Assembly: GCA_945889325.1 (NCBI GenBank)
Contig: CAMDBH010000007.1
Span: 16,230 to 80,229, forward strand
DNA from: Klebsiella pneumoniae
GTDB lineage: Bacteria; Myxococcota_A; UBA9042
DNA length: 64,000 nt
Reading direction: 5' to 3'
Shown: positions 26,541-38,600 of the stretch, one piece after another
Layout of the letters: the number at the start of each line of letters is the position of its first letter
How positions within the stretch are numbered: position 1 is the first letter of the stretch
Program-made: the position numbers and the translations under genes
The notes under the pieces: generated by a model
What the model was told of the DNA's origin: nothing
What the model saw: the letters and a program-made list of their open reading frames with translations, nothing else
Databases searched by the model: none

Positions 26541-26647
26541 CGACGTTCCTCACAAAACAAACGGGGGGGCTGCGCTAAAATGCGTGGCCGGAACAGTGTA
26601 GCTTGACACAACGGCGCGGTCAACGCCGCGACAATCTCGCACGTAAA

Positions 26648-29600
26648 TCAATACATACCGATCATGCGCACAAAGAACCCGCCCAAATCCGTAGTTTGGC
26701 GGATATCGCCCGCCGGGGTTTCAACAAAGCGCGTGAAATTATAACCCAAACCGACGCGCATCGCCTTGGCAAACGTATAGGCCGTTTCAAATAGCACGCC
26801 TTGCTGCGCGTCATGGGTCAAAAGCGTGGTCAGCATGCGATATTCGGCAAAGATATCCCAGTTATCCATCGCGTGCCAACCCAAACGGTTGATCCACAAC
26901 ACCGTGTCACTGGTCGTAGCGGGCGTGTCGACGCCGGTGCCGACAAGCGTATCTGTCACGCGCCGCCACGCCACTTTCTCCGACAATTGCAAGCGATACG
27001 GCAATTCCGCAATTGGCTCAATACTGAAAATATCTTTGATGGCGCGGTCTTGCACGCCGGTGTTGAGATTGCTCGGCCGCATCTCAATCAAATGGCTGTA
27101 TTTGCCCACGACGTTGAGCCAGTTGGTCCGCAACGGCCGGAACGCTGCCCCCGCGGTCGCCTCCAACGCTTCGGCTTCCAATTGGTCGGTCGTTTGATTT
27201 TGCGTGCGCATGTAGTTGGCGCGACCAAAAAGCGTTAGCTCTTTGGTTATACCGGCTTGGCCGTTGTTCAGGCTCAGCACCTGCAATTTGCGCAAGCCGC
27301 CTTGGTTTGGATCGCCTTGGTCCATCCGCACTTCCTGGCGGGTGGTGAATTTCAGCCACTCATTGCGCAGCCATTCGCCGCCCAGCGACAGCGCATCGCG
27401 CGAGCCGGGACCCGCCGCGCCGCTAAAGGTCTGCTGCCGTTCGTAGCCAGCATCGATATTGACACCCTTCATAATTTCAAAGCGTTTGCCCACACCCATG
27501 ACGGCGCGGTTCATCGCACCGGTGTTCAGCGCATCGATTTGGTATTCACCGTAAGCGCGGCTCAGTTTGTCCGCACCGTAGCGCGATTCTGCGCCGACAA
27601 CTGTCGCGCTCGCCAAACGACCGGTCTGGTAGGTGTCCTCAAGTCGCTGTTGCACATAGGCATTGGTGTCTTTGTCCAATTCGGTGCGGATACCGGCGGC
27701 TGTGGCGTTTTGCCCGCCCCAACCCAATTTTTCCGTCAAGGTCAGCGCCAGCGTCTTGTTCAGCTTATAATCCAAGCCGACCGTGCTCATCAAATGATCC
27801 GCACTGCTGCGGAATTGCTGTGGATCGCCGAACAAAATCGCCTGTTGATCCGCGCGCAAAGTCAGATGCTCGGTCGCGCGGTAAGCCGCACCGGCACCGA
27901 CGGTGGTGTTCTTGTGGCCCAAGCCCGCGCTATCCATGCCATACGCATAAGTCGCACCGCCGAGCAGCGTCCAACGCGCGTCCAACTTCTGGCTGTCCTG
28001 CAAGGCGATAGTCTGCTGATTGTAGGCAGAAAAGCTGCCAGAACTGGCCGTGGCCGGATTCAAACTGGTGTTGGTCGGCGACGTGCCCCACAAGCCGCCC
28101 AAGCCGGGGCCGGTGAATTGGCTGACGGGTCCATCGGACAAAATGCCATCATAGCGCAAATTCAAAGTGTTGCCGGTGTGCACGTTAAGCAGCGCATCCA
28201 AACCGATCTTCTGTTGCCCCTGCTGCGCCACGCTGCCGCCCGACTGAAAACCCGCCTGCATCCACTGGTAATGCGCGCGGATGCGCCCGGGCGACGGCGC
28301 ATCGCTGCTCGTTACGCCTTCGGGCAGACCGACCACATCGCGCAGATCGATTTCCGTTGCAATCTTCACAGCCTGACCGCTAACCGGTGCGCCATTGCTA
28401 TAGATGCTGGTGGCGTAATTCGGCGTGCCAAAACTCAGGCCGCCGTCGTCGGATACGCTCAGCATCGTGTCGCGCGATTGACTGTAAGCATATTCAACAG
28501 TTGCCTGACTGCTTTTGGCAATTTTGAACTTGACGTCGGCGCCGGCCAATTGGTATTTCGGCGCGCCGTCGCGGCCTTCTTGCACGTAAGCCGCGCCCAC
28601 GCTGATCTTGCCGCCGAGCATTTTTTCCTGCAATTGCACGCCAAAACTCGCCTGATCGGTGGAGACCACGCCGCGCGCTTCGTACACAGCTTCGACAAAG
28701 ATCGGATGACCGGTCCACAAATTCGCTTGCCCCGGCAGGCCGTTCTGACTCAGCAACAAGCCCGCATCGGCGGCGCTCGACACCGGCGACTTGAACACGA
28801 TGCGGCCTTGGAACGGGTCAACCGTGTAATCCACGTTGCGCGTTTGCGGCAGCCGCGCCAATTCCAAACCGCTGATGCGATCGCGAATGATCAAGTTGAC
28901 TTGTTCCGAACCGTCGACCAAATCGCGCGCGCTCAAATAGTACAGTGAACCGCCAGTGCCGCGCAGCACATCTGTGCGTTTGACAATGGCTTTGTCGGGG
29001 CTGGCGACAAAACCTTGGACGCGGGTTTCAAATTCTTTGCCAAATGCCCGCGTCGCGTCCAGTTGCACGCCGTACAAAGCGCGGCTATAGCGAAGCAATT
29101 CAATGCCTTGAATGTTGGCTTTCAAATTGCCTAACAAGAACTTGGTGCGGTCGGCTTCGACCAAAATGTACATTTTGCCGCGGCTTTGCGCGTCCTGAAC
29201 CAACCCGCCGGAGTCACCATACACTGGATAAAACCGCGTTGGATCAAGGAGATTGGTGGCAAAGTCCGTCAGATTGGCATCCTTGGCCGTATCCAGATGG
29301 GCCGTAAATTGCAGATCTTTTAGCCCAAGGAACTCGCCCGCGATGCGCCCCTTGGCGTACACAGCGCCGCGGCCGAACAATTGCACTTTGCCGGTTTGAT
29401 AGCCGCCAAATTGCTCGGTTTCTTTTAGATGCGCGTTGATTTGGCTGACCGACGTGTCGGCAATCGCCAACAGGAACATCGAGCGCTCTTTGACCGCAAG
29501 GGCGCGTTCAATCACGGCTTTGTTGCCGGCCGCGTCGGTTGCCGTCAGTTCCAATTTCGATTTGCCATTGGGCAAAGTCAACAATGTGTAGAAGCTGCCG

Positions 29601-32600
29601 TCGCTCGCCACCGGTATTTCCTGACCCTGAATCGTCAATTTGTTGCCCGGCAGCGTGCGCCCGCGCACCGGCAACTGGGTCGCGCCGAGTTCAAGCCCGG
29701 CCTTGGGCAAATAGACTTGTAATTCCGCAGCTTGCACGGCAGCATTGTCGTCTGCGCTAGCAGTCGCTGTTGGCGCTAACGCGGCGGGCTTGCCGGCATC
29801 GGCAGGTTTGGTCGCGGCGGGCAACTCGGCGGCGGCTTCAAAGGCTTTGTTTTGCGCAGCGACTGCGTCCAATACGTCTGCGCCAAAATCGCTCCAATCG
29901 CCCGTCGATCCCTGCGGCGACTTCGGTTGGGCTTCACCGGAAGGTGGATTGGCAAAAACCCGCTGCCAAACCGAGGCTGTACCGTCGGCTTTTTGCAACA
30001 CAACCCGCGTCGCTTCACCCTGACGCACATCGACTTTGGCGGGCAGTTTGTCCGACGCGCCGGCAATTGACTTGTCATCGATCCACAGACCGGCGGGTGT
30101 GTCAAAACGCTTTGTCGATCCGCCGCTTAGCGAACCGGTGTTGAGCGCGCGGTAGCGCACTTCAATCCGATGCGGCCCTAGCACCTCGCGGTTGCCCTTG
30201 AAATCGGCGACTTGGTTGCCTACACCGAATACCAGCAGCCGGTCCGCGGGCGCGCCAAAGCCCAACAGCGCCGCGCGCACCTGGTCGGCCGCAAGCTCCG
30301 TGCGCTTTTGCGCGTCGCCCGGGCCGCCGTCGTGGATGGTCACGACCGCAATGTCTTTTTGCGCCTTGACGGCTACTGCGGTTTTTTGTAGACCTTCCAA
30401 AGTATTATCCGTCGGTGCGCCGTTGGCATCAAACAGAGTCGCCCGCGTATGGCGATCCGGATCGCCCAACGGCAGCAAGCCCAGACCTCCGGCCGCAAGC
30501 TCAACGGCCACGGGCACCGTGCGCCAACCGGCGAGATGATCGCCATCTTGCACCAGCACTTCCAACGCCAAACCGTATTTGCCCGGCGTCAGATCGCGCG
30601 CACCGCTCGGATTCCATTTGAATGTCGGGGGAATGTATTTGCCGATTTCCGTGTAAGCCCGCGTTTTGCCAGTCGCGTCGACCAGCACAATCGCCGCCGA
30701 CTGCGTTTCCGGCGGCAAACCGCCGGTGGTCAAAATCACGCTGCCCAAGATCTTGCCGTCTGACAGCGGAATCGCCATCGTTGGGCCACTTAACAGGACG
30801 TTTTTGAACTGCGGTTGTAGCGCCACGCCGCCGATCGTCAGACCCGTTTCGAGCGTGCCTTTGAGAGCGACGGCCACGCGCCCGGGCAATTTCGGCGCTG
30901 GCGGAGCCTTCGGCAATTCAACGACTTTAGGCGCTTCAACCGCTTTGGGCGGCGCAACCACTTTAGGCGCTTCGACAACCTTTGGCGCTTCGACAACCTT
31001 TGGCGCTTCAACAACTTTGGCTGGTTCAACAACTTTGGGTGGCGCCACCACTTTGGGCGCTTCGCCGACCTTCGGCACCTCGACTACCTTTGGCGCTTCA
31101 ACCACTTTGGGCGCTTCTAGTGCCTTGGGCGGTTCTGGCACTGGCTCATTCTTTGGCGGGGCCAAAATCGAGGCGTTGGCGCCGCGCGGCAGCGTCATGT
31201 ACTCGTCGCGGCCGCTGCCATCGGGGGCGCGCAAGCTCAGCAGCAGGCGCCCGTCGTCCGGTCGCGCCACGCGCGCACTCGTGCGCCCAACGGCGTCCAA
31301 AAGAAAACCCACGCCGTTGAGCAACAACCGCGGCGGCCGTTTGGGCGAAGTGAAGGCTTTCTCATGAATATCCTTTACCTCGTGGCGAATTTCAAACGCC
31401 ATCGGCGCCGACCACGCGCGCGCGCCGTAGGCGGTTTCACCGCGGACGCGCAATTGGTAGCGCTTGCCTTCGGGCAAAGTGCGCAGCGCAGATTTGCCGT
31501 CTGAAGTCGGCTTGAGCTGTGCTTTTGCCGGTATTTCACCGGTTTGCGCTTGTTCAAGTACGATCGGACCCAAATGACCGCCTTCGCCGAGCTCGCGCAC
31601 TTCCAGCGCCCAGCGATCGAAGCTGCCCGCCTTGTCGATCCACACGTTCAGCTGGGTGTCAGCGGTCAGCGCCACCGAACTCACATCGGTTGCCAACTGA
31701 GTCGGCCTCCCTTCGACCAGCGCCAACTGCGCACGAACAAAGCGCGGCGCCAGCTTCTTGCCGTCAATCGATAGATCCAGCTTGGGCGCGTCGGCGTCGA
31801 TTTGCACCACGCCCGGGCCGGGCGGCTGCGGCGTTTCGGTCACATGCGGCGCGCGTTCGATGCGCGTCGGACCCGTCGTTTCCAAGGCGCATTTGACGCC
31901 AAAATGGAGGCCAAGATTGGAACCCGGCGTGAAATACAGCACTTGCTTGTCGTCGTCGACGACTGTTGATCCCGGGGCCAAGGTGTCAACATCGAGTTTG
32001 AACAGGTGATTGCCCGGCGTCAGGTTGATAAAATGCAAACGGCCGTACATATCCGAGGTGGCGAAATAGCCAGAATCGACGTAAATACGCGCACCTGGCA
32101 GGCCATCTTCGCCTTCTTGCTGCACGCCATCGCCATTGGCGTCGCAAAATACTTTGCCCAAGACCAGACCGCGGTCGAACAGCGGATCGTCTTTGACCAG
32201 CAATTGCGCGGTACCACGCGGGCTCAACGCCCCGCCGCCCAAATCGAACAACTGTGCCAGCACGTCGAGCAACGCGCCGACCTTGGCCATTGGCGTCACA
32301 ATCACTTGGGCGCGGAACGTCAACTCGCCGCCGGCCGGCAGATCCAAGCCTACGGGTTTATTGGTTGTTGGTGAAATCCGCTTGACCGACAGCACCGGCG
32401 CCTGCAGGGGCGCCAACGGCAGCTTGTTGTCCGCCCCCCCCGGTTTGCTTCGCATCATCAGCTGGGCGGTACCGGGCACCACATTGATACCGCTGGGTAA
32501 AAGTGTGCGCAGCTCCGTGCCGCCTTGACCAGTCAACATATCTGCAGCCAGTGCGGCCGTGGAATGGTTCTGCACCAGCACGGTGGCATACAGCAGTTCA

Positions 32601-35600
32601 CCGATTTGTGCTTGAGATTTGGACAGTTGTACCGTGATATGGATGGCGTCCGCCAGCGAGTCAACCGGCAGGTGATTGTGCCGCGGCGACGCCGCGCTAT
32701 CGCCTGCGCCGGAATCGCCCTTGCCGGTGGTCGCACCGCCTTGCAGGCTAAAACGCGTGAGATAACGCGGCAATGCCTTGCCGATAACCGGCAATGCTTC
32801 GGGCACGACAAAACCAAAAGCGTCCAAAAGCGCCAATTCCGGCTCTGGCCCGCGCAGCAAGGGCGGGAACGCATAACCGTTTGTGGTTGCAGCCACTTCG
32901 ATGCGATAGGCCCGACCTTTGGCGGGGCTGAATTCATAGGCGCCGCTGGCGTCTGTGCGCTGTCCCTGTTGGCCCACCAGCAGCGCGTCGTCGGGCACAT
33001 TTTGGTTGGGTGCGATCGGATCGGCTGCGTCATAGCGCAGGAATACATGGACATTGGCCACGGGCGTGCCCGTGCGCGCGTCGTACACACGCCCCGTAGG
33101 CTTGAGCGCGACGTCCAATTTGCCGCCGACAACGGCGGCCGATTGCGCGGGATCAAACGGCGCATCGACAAACACCGCGCCATTGGCCGAAAGAATGCGC
33201 AACCGGCGCAGCGAACCGGCGACATGGGCAATGGAATAATGGCCTTTGTCGTCCGCGATTGCCGTCAACGCCGGACCTTCAACGCCGACCGGGGGCAAAA
33301 TGGCGACTTGGAAACCGGCAAAAGTCAAGTCTTTGTCGGCGTCAAAAACGCCATTTTCAGCGCCGACATCTTCAAATAGTGTCCCAGAAACAACACCTTC
33401 ACCGATCATGGCCCCGATGGTGACGCAAGCCGCTTTGGCCGAAGCGCCGACATTGTCGACATCGGCGCGCGCGTTGTTGCAGATGACGGCGCCGTCAGTC
33501 AGGTTATCCATCAACTTCACGCGCAGTTGCACCGTTTGCGTTTCACCGGGCTGGATGTCGATCTTGCCAATCGTCAGCGTGGTCTGGCCATTTTGTCCCG
33601 GCAACAAATTGATGCTGGCATTGGGCGGTGCCAGCAAATCGTTTGGATTTCCGCTACCTGGACCCAGCGCAGGCGGAATGACCAAGCCTTTAGGCAAATT
33701 ATCCGTCACAACGCTGCCTAAAGCCGCCAGACCTCCCAGATTTTGCACCACAAGCGTATAGCGCAGCCAATCGCCGGGCTTGACCGAACCGCCATTTTCA
33801 TCCTGCACCGTTTTCACAACCTGCAACAAGCGCGCGGGGATGCCGACTTGCGTCACCGTGGGCTGATTGCCGTTGCCGTCGTCGCCGTCTTGATCGCTCG
33901 GCTCATCCGACATGCCTTTGGCTTTGACAATCGCTTGGTTGCTCACAGTCGGCCCGACGGCGATCTGCACACGCAGCGCGATCTTTTTGCTTTCACCGGG
34001 TCCAATCGAACCCAGTTGCAAATGCACGCTGTTGTCTGCGGCAACAAATGTCGCCGCATCGGTATCGGCCGCATCGGTCATCAGCTTGCCGTCAACCTCG
34101 GTAGAACTGCCGATATATTTGGCATTTTTTGGCACCGCATCGTCGACGATCACATTTTCCGCCGTGCCAATACCGGTGTTCTTCACCGCAAGCGTGTAGA
34201 GAATTTCCTCGCCCACATCGGCTTGCCCGTTGTGGTTGGCGTCGACGAGTTGCGCAGTTTTTTGAAACGATCGCAGCGAAGCCCCTTTGCCCACAGGCAA
34301 TTCTGCCGGACCAATCTGCGTGGGCCCCACGTTGTCCGCTTGAGCGGTCGCGGTATTGCTGACAATTGTGCCTTCTGGCACCCCGGCGCGCAGCCGCGTT
34401 TGGAACGTCACGATCGCCGCTTGATCCGTTCCCGCCGCAAGTACGCCATTTGGCTGGCCATTTGAAGAAACAGCGACACCGCTGAGCAACGGCGAACTGC
34501 CACCGACATCGGCCACCTTGTTGCCGTTCAGCGTGGTCGATCCCGGCACGTAGTCCATACCAGCTGGAATCGTGTCAAAAACCCTCGTGCCGGTCAGGCT
34601 TTGCGCCGATGTGGCGATGAGCGTCATTCGCCACGTCACCGTGTCACCGGTTTGCAGCGCCGCGCCGTTGTCGTCCTTAACCGTTTTAGTCGAAGCAGCA
34701 AGCGCACTTGCGACGCGAACGGTGACGATCGTCGGATCGTTCAGCGCAGGCGTGCTGGGATCGTCCGAAGGCGTTTTGTCCGTCAGTCCGCTGGCTTGGA
34801 CCTGTGCCTGGTTGGCGATTTTTGTGCCGTCGCCCACCGCGGCCTTGACGCGAACGTCCAATTGCAGCGTCAACGGTTTGCCCGGCATAATCGTCTGCAA
34901 TCCCGGGGTGCTGGTGCTGTTCCAGCTGACCGTACCGGCGCCACCGCTGCCATTTTGCCCAACCGCGACCAAGTCGACGCCAGCGTCCAAAACATCCTGC
35001 ACGACCACATCTTGCGCCGCTGCATTGCCAGAAACACCGATCTCTATTTGATAACGCAGCGTATCGAGCGGATGGACCTTGCCGCCCGCGGCAAAACCGT
35101 TGAGGTCGATCACCGTCTTTTTGATCGCCAGTTGCGGCACCGAAACAATCGGCATTTGCACGACATTGCCGTCATAGGCCAGATTCGTTTCGCCTTCGCG
35201 GGCAGTTGCGCTCGCGCTGGCGTTGCTGCCGTTTTTCGCCGTCGCCTTGACCCGCAGGCCCACGGTCAGGCCCACGCTGGCGCCCGCGGGGATGTTGGCC
35301 AAAGCGGCGTTGTCCTTGACAGTCCATTTGACGATTTTGGCCGTGCTGTCGTACTGGCCGCCGCCCAAAGTCACGATGTCAAACGCATTGGTGTCGATCG
35401 GCGCCAAAACTGTGACATTGCTGGCATTTTCCGGGCTATTGTCCGTCACAACAACCTGCATCGCCACGCTGTCACCGGGCTGAATCGGCGATTTGGCCGG
35501 CGCTTCTGGCGTCAAGGTCACCGCAACCGCCAACGTCGGATAGCTAATTTTGGCCGTGACCGTGTTGGAAGTCGCCGGTTCGCTATTTTGCGCCTTGGCC

Positions 35601-38600
35601 TGCGCGGTATTGACAATGGCTGAGCCATTGAACGCATTTGCCGCGACTTTGCCTTGCACATTGACGGTGACCGCCTGGCCGACCGCCAGAGTCGGAAGGG
35701 TCCAAGTCGCGATATTGCCTGCCACCTTGCCCGAATTGTCGGTGGTCAGGCCCGTCAAACCGGCCTGCACTGCGTCGGTGATTTGCAACGCGGTCGCCGG
35801 TGCGTTGCCGACGTTGCTGGCCGTGACGGCAAAACGCAGGCCGTCGCCCGGGAACAGGTGGTTGCCCGTCAAATCTTCAAAAGTTTTAATCAGTTTGATA
35901 ATCGGCCGCAGCGCAATGATCAAAGTCGGCCCCTTGAGCGCCACGGGCAACGGCAAGGCGGCAACTGCCAAACTTGCTGTAATTGGCAGGACTTCGCCGT
36001 CCAGTCCATCGGCCGCGACTGTCGCTTTGAGCACCACCGTGACTGAACCGCCAGCGGCAAGCAGCGGCAGCGTCCACTGCGCTGTTTGGCCATTGGCCAC
36101 GCCGCCCGGCGTTACAATCTGAATTTTACTGAGCTTTGTCGGCAGGGGCACGCTGACAACCACATTGTCCGCCGCCGCCTTGCCGGTATTTTTCACGGTC
36201 ACTTCGACGCGAACCACGTGCCCCGGCGCGACTTGGTTGACTTTGCCCAGCCAGCCCGTTTCATCTTCTGCAACCACCGTCGATGTATCGAGTTTTGGCT
36301 TGCTCACCACCGTGAGCACCACCGACAGCGGCGCGATCGTCGGCACTTGGCCGATGACCGTGATCTTGACGCCATCGGCGACATTGGCAGCGATTTTGGC
36401 TTTGAAAGTAACAGTTTGATCGCCAAGCGGGCTCAAAAGCAGCGAGGGCAAAGTCCAGGTCACCTTATCGGCCAAATTCTGTCCGCCATCCAGCGGCAAA
36501 ATGTCCGACAGAGTTCCCGCCTGCAACAGCGCTTGTAGCAATAGGTTTTGCGCGATCGCGTCGCCCGTGTTGCGCACGGTCAGCTTGATAAAGACTTCAT
36601 CGCCCGGCTCGATCGCGCCACCGTTCACGTCGACATAGGTCATCGAACTCGTGGAGAAATTTGCCTTGGCGCTGACCGCAATCTGCGTTGCCTCTTTGAT
36701 CGCTGTGGCCAGGTTGGCGTCGGACAGCACCGGCACGCCAAAACCGGTCGCGCTTATCTGGGCTTGTTCCAAAATCACCGCGCCATCGATCTGGGGCTTG
36801 ATCAGAGCTACCTTGAACTTCAGAGTCTTAGCGTCCGTCGGCGCCATGTTGCCCAACTTCCACGTCAGCACGCCACCGGCCAACACCGCGCCGTCGCTAA
36901 ACGGCGGCTGGGCGATCAGGCGCGCATCGATGGGCAGGTTGATGGTGACGTTCTTGCCCGTGCCGTCGCCGTCGTTTTGCAGCGTCAGCGTGAATTCAAA
37001 AAGGTCGCCGGGCTGCGCCAGACCGCCATTCAAATCCACTGCGGTCAAGCTGGCTTTGCTGAAATCCACGCTTGAAGCGATGCTCACAATCGTCGCATCT
37101 CCGATGGCAATCGTCGTTGGATCGTCGGATTTGGTAGGCGTGGCGTTGCCTTCAAAAATCACTTGCGCTTGGTTGCTTATCGGCACGCCGTTGTCCAGAC
37201 CAACCGCGATCTTGGCTTCAAAGCGGACGACTAATTCGTCATTGATACCAGTACTTAGCACGGCAAGCGGCCAGACGATCTTCTTTTGCGCCGCGTCAAA
37301 AACACCGCCGTCGAGCGGCACAATGTTGGTCAGTTCGGGCGGCACTGAATCGGTCACCGCGACATTTTTGGCCACCGCGCTGCCGGTATTCTTGACCTTT
37401 AGGCTGTAACGCAAGCCAACATTTGGCTTAATCGTCGCTTGGTTGATCTGCTTGCCGGTGGCAACGTCAAAAACATCCTTGGTCAAAACCAGTTTCACGG
37501 CGCTGTCGACGTCAAAACAAGTCGGCTCACCGCCTTGCTTGGGCGCCACACCCGGCGGACTCGTTTGCGACGGCGTCGGATTTTCACTTGCGGTAATCAG
37601 CGCTTGGTTGCAAACCTTGCTGCCCTTGTCCAATGGTTTTTTGAGAGATCCCGACACGGTCAACGCCTTGGTTGCGCCCGCGGCCATGGCACCCACATTC
37701 CATGTCACCTTGCCTGTGGCGTCGATTGCGCCGCCGGGGGCCTGCACATTTTCGATTTCCTTGGGCAATTGGTCGCTCACCACAATGCCGGTGCCAGGCG
37801 CATTGCCGCTGTTGACGATCGTCAGCGTGTAACTGACTTGCCCACCCGCCGTAATCACCGGTGCGGACACAGCTTTGAGCGACAACCCAAAATCCGGCAG
37901 ATTTTGCACGGAAAAACTGGTGGTGTTGGTCACGCCCGAACCTGGCGTCTCGCTAAAGGTGAACTTTGCTTGGTTGTTGACGATTGTCCCGCTCGGGGTC
38001 GCCTTGTCGATCACCGCGCTCAGCACCAATTCAGCCGGCGTCTCGCCAGGTGCCACACCGGCAACCGCGTTCCAAGTCACCGTGCGGTTCACTGCATTGA
38101 AAGTGCCATTGATAACAATGACATTGGTCAGCGCCAGCGCCAGCACATCGGTAACCACCACGTTGGAGGCCGGACCGTTGCCGGTGTTCTTCAGCTGAAT
38201 TCGGTATTCAATCTGATCGCCACCTTGAACAATGCCGCCGTTCAGGTCGACGTATTTCTTGGTCGTACCGCTCATGTCCGGCGCAGAGAGCACGGAGAAA
38301 ACCGTCGGGTCGGTCTTGCCCGGCTTGGCCGGATCATCGCTCAGCGCCGGTGCCGCCAAACCGTCGCCGGTCAGGGTCAACTGGTTGGAAACGGTCTTGC
38401 CCTGCGCCACGCTCGCCGCCAATTTACCTTGAAAAGCAAGGCTTTGCAGCGGATCTCCCTTGAGCAAGTTGGCAAATTTCCACGTAATCGTCTGGCCGTT
38501 TATCACGCCGCCGTTGCTGGCACTTTCCAGCGCGATCAGCGGATCGACCGTCGTTGTGAGCACGCCATTGGTGACCGCTCCGTTGCCGGTGTTTTGCAGT